Assembly: GCA_964405835.1 (NCBI GenBank)
Contig: CAYOPN010000002.1
Coordinates: forward strand, 1 to 64,000
DNA length: 64,000 nucleotides
Source: JAJVIP01 sp964405835
GTDB lineage: Bacteria; Elusimicrobiota; Elusimicrobia; F11
Reading direction: 5' to 3'
In this document: positions 1-9,035 of the stretch, in pieces
Numbering within the stretch: the first letter of the stretch is position 1
Layout: the number at the start of each line of letters is the position of its first letter
Position numbers and translations under genes: made by a program
The notes under the pieces: generated by a model
Seen by the model: the letters and a program-made list of their open reading frames with translations, nothing else
Databases searched by the model: none
Told to the model about the DNA's origin: nothing

Positions 1-55
1 CCGTTAGGGCACCACCACCTCAAGATGGCGTGTCTGCCAGTTCCACCACCCGCGC
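1..55 (-). tRNA. tRNA-Leu (anticodon GAG), 5' part only
   Basis: Read on the minus strand, the sequence from 55 downward begins with the acceptor strand GCGCGGG, then U8-G9, a D-arm containing GGAACUGGCAGACAC, and an anticodon stem CCAUC/GGUGG around the loop UUGAGGU. This gives anticodon GAG, which reads leucine CUC/CUU codons. The following bases start the long variable arm expected of a class II tRNA-Leu. The window ends there, so the variable arm, T-arm and 3' acceptor strand are missing. It lies just downstream of secG on the same strand. Confidence 0.9.
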
Positions 56-56
56 A

Positions 57-80
57 AAAAATTTTCGTCAGAAAATTTTT
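57..80. repeat. AT-rich perfect inverted repeat next to tRNA-Leu
   Basis: The arms AAAAATTTTC (57-66) and GAAAATTTTT (71-80) are perfect reverse complements around the 4-base loop GTCA. The element sits immediately upstream of the tRNA-Leu 5' end. On the minus strand the 3' arm finishes in a T-run, so it could act as a weak terminator or as a processing structure between secG and the tRNA. The function is inferred only. Confidence 0.6.
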
Positions 81-86
81 AATCTT

Positions 87-133
87 CATGCGCCATGCTT
101 CATGCGAAAATTTTGCATGAAGCATGGCGCATG
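87..133. terminator. Large perfect hairpin between secG and tRNA-Leu
   Basis: The arms at 87-105 and 115-133 are 19-base perfect inverted repeats separated by GAAAATTTT. The stem lies 9 bp downstream of the secG stop codon on the minus strand, where a transcription terminator or mRNA-stabilising hairpin would be expected. The sequence after it in the minus direction is A/T-rich but has no clean uridine run, so classical intrinsic termination is uncertain. A REP-like dispersed repeat is an alternative. Confidence 0.55.
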
Positions 134-142
134 ATAATAAAT

Positions 143-475
143 CTATTTCTGCGTTGATCCCGCCGGTGTCACAGGAGCCGCTTCAGGTGCTGCAGGAAGC
201 TGGGGCAACGCCGGGAATTGCCGCTGAAAGACCGACTGGCCGGTCTGGCGGCTAGACAAAATCGTTAAGAAAAGAGATGTGGCCATGAACATGCCGGCCA
301 AAATTACGGTTGCTTTGCGAAGACCGGATTGCTGGCTGGACGTGGAAAAAATCGCGTCCCCTCCGCCGCCACCCATGAGGCCCGAGAAACCGCCGCTACG
401 TCCGGCCTGGATCAAAACAATCAGAACCACCAGCACGCAGACGACAACATGGATCGACAAAATAATTGTGTACAT
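143..475 (-). CDS. secG: SecG, preprotein translocase subunit
   Basis: SecG is the small accessory subunit of the SecYEG inner-membrane channel. It helps SecA-driven export of unfolded proteins. The 110-residue product has the family layout: a membrane helix at about residues 3-22, a Gly-rich cytoplasmic loop (about 28-42) with GGGGG at 35-39, a second helix at about 54-74, and a low-complexity Pro/Ala-rich tail that is variable in the family. The ATG at 475 is preceded by GGAGG, which overlaps the end of pgk. The gene starts 3 bp after pgk in the order gap-pgk-secG. A tpiA gene, often found between pgk and secG, is absent here. Confidence 0.93.
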   Translation of the reverse strand: MYTIILSIHVVVCVLVVLIVLIQAGRSGGFSGLMGGGGGDAIFSTSSQQSGLRKATVILAGMFMATSLFLTILSSRQTGQSVFQRQFPALPQLPAAPEAAPVTPAGSTQK

Positions 476-478
476 GGA

Positions 479-1699
479 TTAGGCCTCCGGGAGCGCTTTC
501 ACGCCGGGCAGTTCCTGGCCTTCCAAAAATTCCATGGAAGCGCCTCCGCCGGTCGAGATATAGGTGATCTGGCTTGCAACGCCGGCCTTGTTGACCGCCG
601 CCACGGAATCGCCGCCGCCGACAACCGCGGTCGCGCCCGATTTTGCCGCCATAGCTACGGCTTTCGCAATCTGCATCGTGCCTTTTGCGTAAGCGTCCAT
701 TTCAAAAATGCCGGCCGGGCCGTTCCAGAAAATTGTTTTTGCAGAGGCAATCAACGGTGTGATCTCCGCAATCGTCTTTGGTCCGATGTCGACGCCTTTC
801 CAACCAGCCTCAATGGCAACGCCGTCGGTGATCTTAGCGCCCGCTGTGTTCTCGATTTCCTGGACAACCACGTGGTCGCTGGGAAGAACGATACGGACAT
901 TTTTGGATTTGGCCTTCGCCAAGAGGTCTTTGCAAAGCTGGATGAAATCGGGTTCAACGCGGGAATCGCCCACTTCGATGCCTTGGGCCGTCAGGAACGT
1001 GTAAGCCATGGCGCCGCCGACAAAGATGATGTCGGTCTGGTCGACAAACGTCTCAACGATGCCAAGTTTGTCGGAAACTTTCGCGCCACCGAGGATCGCC
1101 ACATACGGACGCGCGGGATTGGCTTTCAAACTACCGAGGAAGGACAATTCTTTTTCAAGCAGAATGCCGGCCGCGGAAGGCAAAATCGCCGGGAGCTGCG
1201 AGGTCGAAGCGTGCGCGCGGTGCACCGCGCCGAACGCGTCCTGAATGAAAAAATCAGCGAACGTGGCCATTTCTTTCGCGAAAACGGGGTTGTTCCCCTC
1301 TTCTTCAGCGTGGAACCGCAAGTTCTCGAGCAGCAGAACGTCGCCCGCTTTCAACTTCGCGACCGCTTCATAAGCTTTCGGCCCCACGCAATCTTCCGCG
1401 AACTGGACCTCCGTTTTGAGCAGGTCGCTCAACGGCTTAACAACGGGTTTTAAACTGTATTTCGGATTGACCTGGCCTTTCGGACGGCCCAAATGGGCGA
1501 TCAAAATGACCTTGGCTTTGCGCGCAATCAGCGATTCAATGGTCGGAAGGTGCGCACGGAGGCGTGAGTCGTCGGTAACGCGCCCTTCTTTATCAAAGGG
1601 AACGTTGAAATCCACCCGCACCAGCACGCGCTGGCCGGCCAACGGAAGCGTGGTAAAGGATTTCTTCTTATGAATAGACGACTCTGCGACCGCGGACAT
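479..1699 (-). CDS. pgk: Phosphoglycerate kinase
   Basis: This cytoplasmic glycolytic enzyme transfers the acyl phosphate of 1,3-bisphosphoglycerate to ADP, giving 3-phosphoglycerate and ATP. The 406-residue product matches the usual length of about 400. The signature RVDFNVP is at 28-34. GGAKVSDK at 204-211 and GGGDSVAAV at 361-369 line the nucleotide site, and the C-terminal GGGASMEFLEG is at 384-394. The N-terminus is about 15 residues longer than in many homologues; the ATG at 1699 lies only 2 bp after the gap stop, so translation is probably coupled to gap. It sits between gap and secG in one operon. Confidence 0.97.
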   Translation of the reverse strand: MSAVAESSIHKKKSFTTLPLAGQRVLVRVDFNVPFDKEGRVTDDSRLRAHLPTIESLIARKAKVILIAHLGRPKGQVNPKYSLKPVVKPLSDLLKTEVQFAEDCVGPKAYEAVAKLKAGDVLLLENLRFHAEEEGNNPVFAKEMATFADFFIQDAFGAVHRAHASTSQLPAILPSAAGILLEKELSFLGSLKANPARPYVAILGGAKVSDKLGIVETFVDQTDIIFVGGAMAYTFLTAQGIEVGDSRVEPDFIQLCKDLLAKAKSKNVRIVLPSDHVVVQEIENTAGAKITDGVAIEAGWKGVDIGPKTIAEITPLIASAKTIFWNGPAGIFEMDAYAKGTMQIAKAVAMAAKSGATAVVGGGDSVAAVNKAGVASQITYISTGGGASMEFLEGQELPGVKALPEA

Positions 1700-1701
1700 T
1701 C

Positions 1702-2724
1702 TTAAGCGGCAACAGCGGTCTTAAGCGACTTCCCAACCATGGCGGTCAGGTCGATCAAACGGTTCGAATAGCCCCACTCGTTGTCGTACCAACCGAACAC
1801 TTTGATCTGCGTTCCTTCCATGACTTCGGTGAGATCGGCGTCAAAGATCGACGAATGTTTGTTTTCGAGGAAGTCCGTGGAAACGAGCGGCTCATTGCTG
1901 AACTGCAAGTAGCCTTTCAGGTTCGTATCAGCGGCTTTCTTGAAGGCGGCGATGACTTCTTCTTTCGTGGTCGCCTTCTCAACTTCAACCGTCAAGTCGA
2001 CAATCGAAACGTCCTGCGTCGGAACGCGGAATGACATGCCGTTCAATTTGCCTTTGAGTTCTGGCAACACCAAACCGATCGCCTTGGCGGCGCCGGTGGA
2101 GGTCGGGATGATCGACTGGCTCGCAGTACGGGCGCGGCGCAGGTCTTTGTGCGGGAAGTCCAAGGTAACTTGGTCATTCGTGAACGAATGGATGGTGGTC
2201 ATGAGACCGCGCTTCACTTTGAAGCTTTCGTTCAAAACTTTTGCCAACGGCGCGAGCGCGTTCGTGGTGCAAGAAGCGTTCGAGATGATGTTGTGCTTGG
2301 CGGCATCGTAGTTCTTGTCGTTGATGCCCATGCAAACCGTGATGTCTTCACCCTTGGCCGGGGCCGAGATGATGACTTTCTTTGCGCCCGCTTGAATGTG
2401 GAGCTTGGCTTTGTCGGCATCGGTGAAGAAACCGGTCGATTCGATAACAATGTCAACGCCGAGGGTTTTCCAAGGCAATTTGGCGGGGTCGCGTTCCGAG
2501 AGCACTTGGATTTTCTTGCCGTCGATCACGATGGCGCCTTGTTCGGCGACAACGGTCCCGGGGTAGATTCCGAATGTTGAATCGTATTTAAAAAGGTGGG
2601 CGAGGGTCTTAGCGTCGGTGAGGTCATTGACGGCGACGAACTCGAGTTCTTTGTTCTGAAGGCCTGCTTTCAAGGCCAAACGGCCAATGCGGCCAAATCC
2701 ATTAACGGCTACTTTAACTGACAT
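1702..2724 (-). CDS. gap: Glyceraldehyde-3-phosphate dehydrogenase, type I
   Basis: GAPDH oxidises and phosphorylates glyceraldehyde-3-phosphate to 1,3-bisphosphoglycerate with NAD+ in the cytoplasm. The 340-residue product has the Rossmann motif NGFGRIGR at 8-15 and the catalytic signature SNASCTTN, with nucleophile Cys152. The ATG at 2724 follows a strong ribosome binding site (AGGAGG, 6 bases upstream). It is the first gene of gap-pgk-secG, behind a sigma70-like promoter at 2824-2851 and a leader of about 90 bases that can form a small hairpin. NAD rather than NADP preference is likely from the acidic residue in VNDLTD (32-37), but was not tested. Confidence 0.97.
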   Translation of the reverse strand: MSVKVAVNGFGRIGRLALKAGLQNKELEFVAVNDLTDAKTLAHLFKYDSTFGIYPGTVVAEQGAIVIDGKKIQVLSERDPAKLPWKTLGVDIVIESTGFFTDADKAKLHIQAGAKKVIISAPAKGEDITVCMGINDKNYDAAKHNIISNASCTTNALAPLAKVLNESFKVKRGLMTTIHSFTNDQVTLDFPHKDLRRARTASQSIIPTSTGAAKAIGLVLPELKGKLNGMSFRVPTQDVSIVDLTVEVEKATTKEEVIAAFKKAADTNLKGYLQFSNEPLVSTDFLENKHSSIFDADLTEVMEGTQIKVFGWYDNEWGYSNRLIDLTAMVGKSLKTAVAA

Positions 2725-2752
2725 GTGATCCTCCTAATAATTAATGACGGAA

Positions 2753-2835
2753 ATTTGATACGCGGAGAACATCGGGGGTGTCTGTAGACTGGGGGTCTAT
2801 CCGGCTATCAAAACGTGGGGCGGATTGTATCAAAT
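2753..2835. repeat. Paired inverted half-sites around the gap leader
   Basis: ATTTGATAC (2753-2761) and its exact complement GTATCAAAT (2827-2835) are separated by 65 bases. The second copy overlaps the -10 region of the gap promoter and the first lies in the 5' leader. This spacing could suit a repressor that binds two half-sites or loops DNA, but it could also be chance. A smaller inverted repeat, TAGAC/GTCTA, at 2785-2799 lies between them. Confidence 0.35.
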
Positions 2836-2851
2836 CACTTTAATACGTCAA
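2824..2851 (-). promoter_or_regulatory. Sigma70-type promoter of gap-pgk-secG
   Basis: On the minus strand TTGACG (2851-2846) and TACAAT (2829-2824) are separated by 16 bases. Each matches the consensus at five of six positions. The -35 box overlaps the comF stop codon. Transcription would start near 2816, leaving a leader of about 90 bases before the gap ATG. Confidence 0.7.
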
Positions 2852-3510
2852 GAATTCTCCCGGGCAGCCACCCCCGCCAAAACGCGTCGAACTCCTGCCT
2901 TTTTAAGCAGACTGGCACAGGCGCCGAGAGTTGCGCCCGTGGTGCAAACATCGTCCACCAACAGCACTGACCGGCCTCGCAAAGGGCCGCGAGAACTCAA
3001 CGTGAAGCTGCGTTCGGCATTTTTCTTGCGGTCGTTTCTTCCCAGATTAGTCTGGGACCGGGATATCCACCGGCGCGATAATCCCCTCTCCCACACTGGC
3101 ACCTGCCATGCTTTGGCAATCCGGCGGGCAATTACAGTGGCTGGGTTAAAGCCCCGATTGAACTCTTTCCAAGGCGACATGGGGACCGGAACAATGGCTT
3201 CCACGTCCGATTTTTCGAGCGGTGTGTAACGCAGCCACATGTCGGCGAAATGGTCTCCGATCCGCTCTTTCCCCCGATACTTGAAGTCATGGAGTAGGTC
3301 CCGAACGGGACCGCCGAAATCGGAGAGAGCGAAAAAACCCTCAACGGAGGATCCGGGCAAGGGCTCGAACGAAGAACGCCACTCGATTTTTGCGTGGCAG
3401 AAACCACAGAGCGCTCCGAAAAAACCTGGACCTGCCGGCATGTCATCGCCGCAAGAAAGGCAACAAGAGGGCAAAAGAATATTAAGAAGGTGTTCTGCGA
3501 TGGACGGCAT
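2848..3510 (-). CDS. comF: ComF-family phosphoribosyltransferase-like protein
   Basis: ComF/GntX proteins combine an N-terminal zinc ribbon with a type I phosphoribosyltransferase fold. In competent bacteria ComFC takes part in DNA uptake and recombination, but the biochemical role is not settled for most members. The 220-residue product has cysteine pairs at 16/17/20 and 35/38 for metal binding and a PRPP-loop motif LLVDDVCTTGAT at 183-194, close to the usual family length. The ATG at 3510 has a GGAG-like site directly before it. The gene lies between the giant SprA-like gene and the gap promoter and may be transcribed from further upstream. Confidence 0.88.
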   Translation of the reverse strand: MPSIAEHLLNILLPSCCLSCGDDMPAGPGFFGALCGFCHAKIEWRSSFEPLPGSSVEGFFALSDFGGPVRDLLHDFKYRGKERIGDHFADMWLRYTPLEKSDVEAIVPVPMSPWKEFNRGFNPATVIARRIAKAWQVPVWERGLSRRWISRSQTNLGRNDRKKNAERSFTLSSRGPLRGRSVLLVDDVCTTGATLGACASLLKKAGVRRVLAGVAARENS

Positions 3511-3544
3511 GGGAACTCCGATGAGGGGAGTGGAGTCTAGGGCG

Positions 3545-6500
3545 TTAGAACTGGATCGTCAACGTGGAGGTGATGCCGAACGTGGTTGTGTCCAACTTTT
3601 TGAAATCGGGGTGGTGCTTTTCCTGGCTGTAATTGCCGCCGATCGCGAGACGGAAGTTCTGTGAGATCGTGTAGTCGCCGGTCAACGTCGCGCTGTAGAT
3701 ATCCAGGAAGTTTGTGCTGGGGTTGATATTGGAGCGCTTCTTGTCCCATTTCAGCGTGGAGTTCAAGATCATGCGGTTCGCCAGGCCGATTTCCTTGCGT
3801 CCGAGCCGGATACCGAGAGGTTTCGATACGTCGCCGTAAATCTGCAGGGAAAAGACATCGTTCACGAGGTCGTTGGTCTTTCGGACCGAGTCACGCGCGT
3901 TGCTCACGTTGCGCTCCACGCGCGGCGTGTACGCCCAGGAGCCGGCCGGGATGCGCGTCTGCAAGGAGAAATTGGTGGTGTCCGACTGGGAAGCCAGCTG
4001 ATTGGTGATCAGGTTGTCTTCGCGGGAGTCGGTGCGGTTGAACGTGGTCGAGAAATCCAATTTCCGCATGAACTGAAATTGGAAATCAGTGCCGTACGTT
4101 TCGCTTTTGCTGCGGCTGACGTTCCGCGTTTCGGTCAGGCGCTTGTTGTTTTTAAACACGATGCGGGAGGCATCGATGACGCGCTTGATATTGAAAAAGT
4201 CCTCGGCATCGTTGATCGTCAAAATAAGATCCGGCCAGGTGACCGATTTTACATGCCGCGTTGTGCCGGTCGTCTCGCCGTCTTCTTGTGAGATCAAATA
4301 ATTGCTGGTGAGCGAAAGTGTATTAAGCGGCTTGAGCCGGCGGTTCTCAATCCGGTACGCGCTCCACGGCTGCCAGGCTACGTTTGCGCGGAAGGAGCGG
4401 CGGTCGGTGGCGTCCACGCGGCGGGCGACGGCGGTCGTGCCGGTGGAGCTATTGACCACGAGCGGCTTCCCCACCCACAACTGGCTGCGCCATTTGAAGT
4501 CTTCGGGCATGTCGTTGTAGGTGTCTCCGTTCTCCACTTTATAGCTCGCGTTAAAGTTCATCGAATTGACCGGGCGGAAACTCGGCAGCAATTGGTTCGC
4601 CTGGATCGCCCCCGAAATTTCGCCCTGGCTGTTGCGCGTGATCGTTTTAAGCTGGTAGGCCGTGGTGTTGGATTGTGTCGGCAGCCCATTGGTTTCGGTG
4701 CCCGTCATCGAGTAGGTGTAACGCGGATCGAGCCATTTGAAAATCCTTAAACTTCCGGCCGCCGTGATCGCCTGCGCGATAGCGCGCGGGGTCTCAATCT
4801 GGTCGATGCCGTCAACGGCCGGGAGGGTGGTTTTTTCATCGTCACGGAAATCGCGGCGTTCGGTGTCCACGCGCAACTTGTAAGTCGGATTGAACGAGAA
4901 CCCGTCCCAGGGTTTAAAAGCGAGACGCGCTTCGTTTTCATCGCTGAATTGAGTGAGGTTCGTGGAAGAAAAGGGCGCGGTCGAAATGCCGTACTCGGTC
5001 AACTTGTCCAAACCTGGGAAACGGAGCTTGGTGTTCCTGGTCGTGTGCAGGAACGTGATCGACGTCGGCACGGGGCGGAACGTGAGCAGAGGGAGGGGAA
5101 GTATGTCGAGTGTTGTGCGCGGCGAGTAGGTCGCTCCGACATTCACGGTCGTGGCGATTTCCCGGCGCTGCGTGATGGTGTTCTCGGTGTCGTCTGTGAT
5201 GTAGCTGAAGTCCATGATCGGCAATTTCGGAAGTATCAACTTCGCCGTGGAAACATTGTTCACGCGCTCGACGCGCCCTTCGTCAAAAAACGAGACCAGG
5301 CCGTTGGTGTTGGACCGGAACGCCGAGGGCGTTATGTTGACGTCGCGCGACGTTTTGAACGTCATGGGCAGGAAAGCAATGCGGTTGAAATTGATGAAAC
5401 CGGAGGTCTGTTCGCTGTCCTGGTTGGTGATCGCGGTCGTGGGTGTTTCCCAGTTGCGGTCCACGTTGCGGTAAGAGCCGCCGAAATCCATCCAGTTCGC
5501 CCATACGCTGTCGAACGAATAGCGTTTCGCATGACCGGTGCGCTCGTGCGGTTCGCTCACGTGGATTTCATTGATCCACACCTCATGGGAAATCGTGGCC
5601 GGAGAATTGTTCACGACGCCGATTTTCATCTGCGACACCTGCGTCAGGTTCGGCGCATTTCCCACCCGCGATATCCGCACCGTCGGGTCATCGGATATCC
5701 ACGTGTCGGGCGTCCCGTCGGTATTCAGGTCGGCCTGTTTGATCGACACGATGCGCCACGTCGGGGCCGCCGGTATGTCCGCCAGGTCGATCGAAGCTTG
5801 TTGGTATTCGGTCTCGGAACCAACCTGAAGGAACAGCGTACCGGTGCTCGGATTGATGCCGCCAGAAGGTTTGCTCAAGAAAAATTTAAAGAAGTCGTGT
5901 TTGGAAAAATCGCGGGCCGTGCTGTAGGCGTTGCGCGTGGTGCCCGAGGACCCCGGTTGCAAATCGTAATCGAGCGCCAGCGCTTGTTCCTTGGAATCGG
6001 CCGACGGAACAGTGTTTTTATAAAGGTCGTTGTAGGCCGGGTTCCCGACCAGGGTTGTGTACACACCCGCATCGTCTTTGTTGTTGACAGCCCTGACGGT
6101 CATTGTGCTGCTCAAGGATCCTACCACGGTCGCCGGTTCATAGCTGTTCCCCACCATCGTCAACCGGATCAATTGGATCGAACCCGTCGTCCCGATCGTA
6201 TTCTGGCTGTTGCGGATTGTCACGCGAACTTGTTTGACAGCGGTTAAGCGGGCTTTTTCTTCCTGAGAAAGCAAATTGATGTTTAACGGGATCTGGAACA
6301 ATTGCCGGCCGGTGAAATTTAATGGCTGCACAAAGAGCGGCGTGAAGGTGGCGGGAAAATCCTGTGTGCTCAGCACACGGTCGGCGTTCAGGTCCTCGCT
6401 GTCGAGGCGCGTGTTGGAGGGCCCCACTAAGGCGATGGTGTCGTCACCACCTCCGTTTTCAGCGATCAAGTTTGCGCCCGCACCGTTGAATACGTATCCG

Positions 6501-8950
6501 CCGTCTTCGCCCAAGTTCAAAATACCGTCAAATGGAATCTGGTCTTCGGTGTCGAGGCGCGGCGTTGAACCCGACACAAAGTCGCCGTCGGCGTTTTCGT
6601 TGAAGCTACCGTATTCGATCTGCACATACACGTTCGGGTCAGCCGGGCCAAGCTTCTCAATTTCAATTTCGAGCGTGGACTTCTTCGAAAAATCGCGTCC
6701 CGCCAAAGAAATGACATTCACAATCGAGACCTGTTCCGTGGTACCCAAGGAAGCGGCCTTGGTATTGAGTGAATAGTTGACCTGCAATGCTTTTTGCTGG
6801 GTGCTTCCGTCCAAGGGGTCGGTTGTGTTCACATCCAATTCTGTCCAGCGCACAGAACTCAGGTCATTATCGCGGCCGCGGAAATCCATAACGGTGTTCG
6901 CGTTGGCAATATCGGGGTTCCTGGAGGGCAACCACGCATCCTGAAGCATGGAAGTGGAATCTTCTTGCTTGATGCCTTCCATGGAATCAACCAAGGCCTT
7001 GCCGTATAGATTTGGGTTTTGATCGGAACGCGCCGCTTCGAGCGCGATATTGGTTTTGACGGGAGTGTTGAAAAACTGAAGTCCTTTGATCTGCGTGTCG
7101 CCTTCGGTGACGAGCAAACTCGCCGGCGTTGAGCGCACGTCGGGCGGCCCCGTCGGTTTCGCCGCGAAGTTGTAAAGCACCGTGGAACCGGCCGACCATG
7201 TTTCCAGGCTGCCCAAACCGCTTTTTTTGTTCTTAAGAATGTCGTAGGTGCCGCGCGCGCCCACCAGCGTCTCCCCCAACACGCCTCCGAACGGCGCGAA
7301 TTCGTAGGTGATTTCAATCACCGTGGATTCGCGGATCAGGTCTTCGTTAAAAAACGTAATGATGCCAATATCGTAATCGATGAAATAATCCAGGTCGCGT
7401 GTCACTTTCCGCCCGTTCACTTCAACCGATTCGGATTGCAGCACGATGTTCGGCCGCAGCGTGAACGTGCGGATGATGGACTGATATTCCACCGAAAATA
7501 CCGCGAACAGCGGGCTCGCCGGGTTTACATTGGTCGCGTAAATCTCACCGAACGGCAACGGGTTCCTCAACTCGAAAACACCGGTCTCAAACTTCATCTC
7601 AATATTGTCCGGATAACGTTGCGGCGGCGACAGCGAATCACCGATTTCCGTCTCGCGGTTTTTATCGAATACGCGCAACGCAAAATTACCCAAACCATTA
7701 TCACGCACAATATTCCGGTCCCCCACGCTGTAAAACCGTTTTATTTCCTGGCTGACGCCTGGCGACTCGGGGTTTCGATCCTTGATCAACACGGCCGTGT
7801 TGCCCGCCACAAGCGAGCTCAAGCGCACGCCGTTCGAAAGCGTGAAGTCGATCGCCACACGGACGTCCTCCGACACCGGATTCACGAACGTGATGATGCC
7901 GCGCACACGGTCGATGCTATAGTCGACGCCGGGGGACATGATGCGCATGCGCAAACTCAACGTGGTGGTGGTCGGGGCGGTCGGCGTGGCCACGACATAC
8001 GTGGTGGCCAGCGGATTCAACCCGGTCGTGTCTTCGATGTACACCAGTTCGGGAATGGTGCCGTTGATCGGAAGGGGCGGATTGGCGGTCAACAACGGCT
8101 GCATCGCGGCGGCGGTGGTAAAAGTCAGATCGTAAAACTTACGGCGGACATAACTGGTGTCGTTGATGAACTTTTGCTGGCGCGTGGTGGCGCCGGTGAA
8201 CCTTTTGGTTTCGGTGGTCCCCTTCGTGCGCGATCCGATCACCATGAGACCGGCGCGTTTGTATTTCAAGGCCGTGCGAATACCGAACAATTGCTTGTTG
8301 TAGTTCACGAACTCGGTGGAAGGCAGGGAAAGGATGATGTCACCGAAGGCCGCTTCTTGTACGACTTCATCGGGATCGCCTTTGTACACAACGGAAAAGT
8401 CCTTAACGTTCTCTTTGGTGTCGTCAAAATTTACGTTGATCGTGGTCTTGCGCGCCACGGTCCCTTGGATGCGCGCCTGTAATTCCTGTTCCATGTTGAA
8501 CGTCTGCGTGTCCTGCTTTCCTCCGATCTCGTTGGCGCGTTCGCCCGAGATGTGCGTGTTCTCGATATCGAGCTTGATGACCTTGCGGCCCGTGATCGAG
8601 AGCGAGGATTCGTAAGGCAAGTCGACCGAGAGCAGGCCCGGCGGAGGTTTCGGCGGCGCTTCCGCGGTGGCGCTTGAGAGCGTGACCGTGGTGGTCGAAG
8701 CTGTCACCGGCATCTCATCGCCTTCAAAGACCCGGCGCATGCGGTTCCATTCGCCCTGGTCAAACTGGAAAAGTTCTTCAGGTTCTTTGGCTTCGGAAGG
8801 TTCCGGACCGTCGAGAGGTTCTCCGATGGAGAAGCGGTTTGAGGCGGGATTTTCAGCGAAGGAGGGAAGGACGGAAGCGGTCAGCGTTAGAAAAATGCCG
8901 ACCAAAAAGAGGAAACTTTTCCGAGCAAAAAGTGGTGCAAAATGGTGCAA
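3545..8950 (-). CDS. SprA-like giant outer-membrane protein
   Basis: The product, about 1801 residues, resembles SprA/SOV, the very large barrel of the type IX secretion translocon of Bacteroidota. Family-like features are a signal peptide (about 1-32, cut after SFA), an N-terminal region with TGRKVIKLDI and KGDPDEVVQEAAFGD, a following QLFGIRTALKYK segment, repeated IDYDIGIITF-type blocks, and a beta-rich C-terminus ending in aromatic/polar strands (TSTLTIQF). It is shorter than typical SprA (about 2400). I chose the TTG at 8950: AAGGA lies 8 bases upstream, a promoter-like pair lies just before, and the start places the signal peptide at the N-terminus. An in-frame ATG at 9037 would add 29 unlikely residues and overlap the lptF start. 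A PorV-like gene lies about 2.2 kb away. Function in secretion is inferred. Confidence 0.8.
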   Translation of the reverse strand: MHHFAPLFARKSFLFLVGIFLTLTASVLPSFAENPASNRFSIGEPLDGPEPSEAKEPEELFQFDQGEWNRMRRVFEGDEMPVTASTTTVTLSSATAEAPPKPPPGLLSVDLPYESSLSITGRKVIKLDIENTHISGERANEIGGKQDTQTFNMEQELQARIQGTVARKTTINVNFDDTKENVKDFSVVYKGDPDEVVQEAAFGDIILSLPSTEFVNYNKQLFGIRTALKYKRAGLMVIGSRTKGTTETKRFTGATTRQQKFINDTSYVRRKFYDLTFTTAAAMQPLLTANPPLPINGTIPELVYIEDTTGLNPLATTYVVATPTAPTTTTLSLRMRIMSPGVDYSIDRVRGIITFVNPVSEDVRVAIDFTLSNGVRLSSLVAGNTAVLIKDRNPESPGVSQEIKRFYSVGDRNIVRDNGLGNFALRVFDKNRETEIGDSLSPPQRYPDNIEMKFETGVFELRNPLPFGEIYATNVNPASPLFAVFSVEYQSIIRTFTLRPNIVLQSESVEVNGRKVTRDLDYFIDYDIGIITFFNEDLIRESTVIEITYEFAPFGGVLGETLVGARGTYDILKNKKSGLGSLETWSAGSTVLYNFAAKPTGPPDVRSTPASLLVTEGDTQIKGLQFFNTPVKTNIALEAARSDQNPNLYGKALVDSMEGIKQEDSTSMLQDAWLPSRNPDIANANTVMDFRGRDNDLSSVRWTELDVNTTDPLDGSTQQKALQVNYSLNTKAASLGTTEQVSIVNVISLAGRDFSKKSTLEIEIEKLGPADPNVYVQIEYGSFNENADGDFVSGSTPRLDTEDQIPFDGILNLGEDGGYVFNGAGANLIAENGGGDDTIALVGPSNTRLDSEDLNADRVLSTQDFPATFTPLFVQPLNFTGRQLFQIPLNINLLSQEEKARLTAVKQVRVTIRNSQNTIGTTGSIQLIRLTMVGNSYEPATVVGSLSSTMTVRAVNNKDDAGVYTTLVGNPAYNDLYKNTVPSADSKEQALALDYDLQPGSSGTTRNAYSTARDFSKHDFFKFFLSKPSGGINPSTGTLFLQVGSETEYQQASIDLADIPAAPTWRIVSIKQADLNTDGTPDTWISDDPTVRISRVGNAPNLTQVSQMKIGVVNNSPATISHEVWINEIHVSEPHERTGHAKRYSFDSVWANWMDFGGSYRNVDRNWETPTTAITNQDSEQTSGFINFNRIAFLPMTFKTSRDVNITPSAFRSNTNGLVSFFDEGRVERVNNVSTAKLILPKLPIMDFSYITDDTENTITQRREIATTVNVGATYSPRTTLDILPLPLLTFRPVPTSITFLHTTRNTKLRFPGLDKLTEYGISTAPFSSTNLTQFSDENEARLAFKPWDGFSFNPTYKLRVDTERRDFRDDEKTTLPAVDGIDQIETPRAIAQAITAAGSLRIFKWLDPRYTYSMTGTETNGLPTQSNTTAYQLKTITRNSQGEISGAIQANQLLPSFRPVNSMNFNASYKVENGDTYNDMPEDFKWRSQLWVGKPLVVNSSTGTTAVARRVDATDRRSFRANVAWQPWSAYRIENRRLKPLNTLSLTSNYLISQEDGETTGTTRHVKSVTWPDLILTINDAEDFFNIKRVIDASRIVFKNNKRLTETRNVSRSKSETYGTDFQFQFMRKLDFSTTFNRTDSREDNLITNQLASQSDTTNFSLQTRIPAGSWAYTPRVERNVSNARDSVRKTNDLVNDVFSLQIYGDVSKPLGIRLGRKEIGLANRMILNSTLKWDKKRSNINPSTNFLDIYSATLTGDYTISQNFRLAIGGNYSQEKHHPDFKKLDTTTFGITSTLTIQF

Positions 8951-8973
8951 TTTCTGGGTCCTTTTCCGTTGTC

Positions 8974-8995
8974 CGAGGGTATCATCAAACCCTCG
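8974..8995. promoter_or_regulatory. Inverted repeat, possible operator in divergent region
   Basis: CGAGGGT (8974-8980) and ACCCTCG (8989-8995) form a perfect 7-base inverted repeat with an 8-base spacer. It lies between the divergent SprA-like and lptF genes and overlaps the proposed -10 and spacer of the SprA-like promoter. It would suit a repressor site, but no known regulator is recognised. Confidence 0.4.
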
Positions 8996-9004
8996 TGTTT
9001 TCAA
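8976..9004 (-). promoter_or_regulatory. Possible promoter of the SprA-like gene
   Basis: On the minus strand TTGAAA (9004-8999) is followed after 17 bases by TACCCT (8981-8976). The -35 box is good and the -10 box is poor. A start near 8969 would leave a leader of about 20 bases holding the AAGGA site before the TTG start at 8950. This fits the chosen start and excludes the upstream ATG. Confidence 0.35.
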
Positions 9005-9035
9005 GGCGATTTGGATGTTTTGTAGGATGGAAAAC

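Noticed and set aside
476..478. tpiA gene between pgk and secG
   Set aside because: The gap is only 3 bases; tpiA must be elsewhere or absent.
329..1453. 374-codon plus-strand frame opposite pgk
   Set aside because: Shadow of pgk; composition is Arg/Phe/Asn-rich and no domain is seen.
4949..6247. 432-codon open frame on the plus strand
   Set aside because: It is antisense to the SprA-like gene, is Arg/Gly/Val-rich like other GC shadows and has no family motif.
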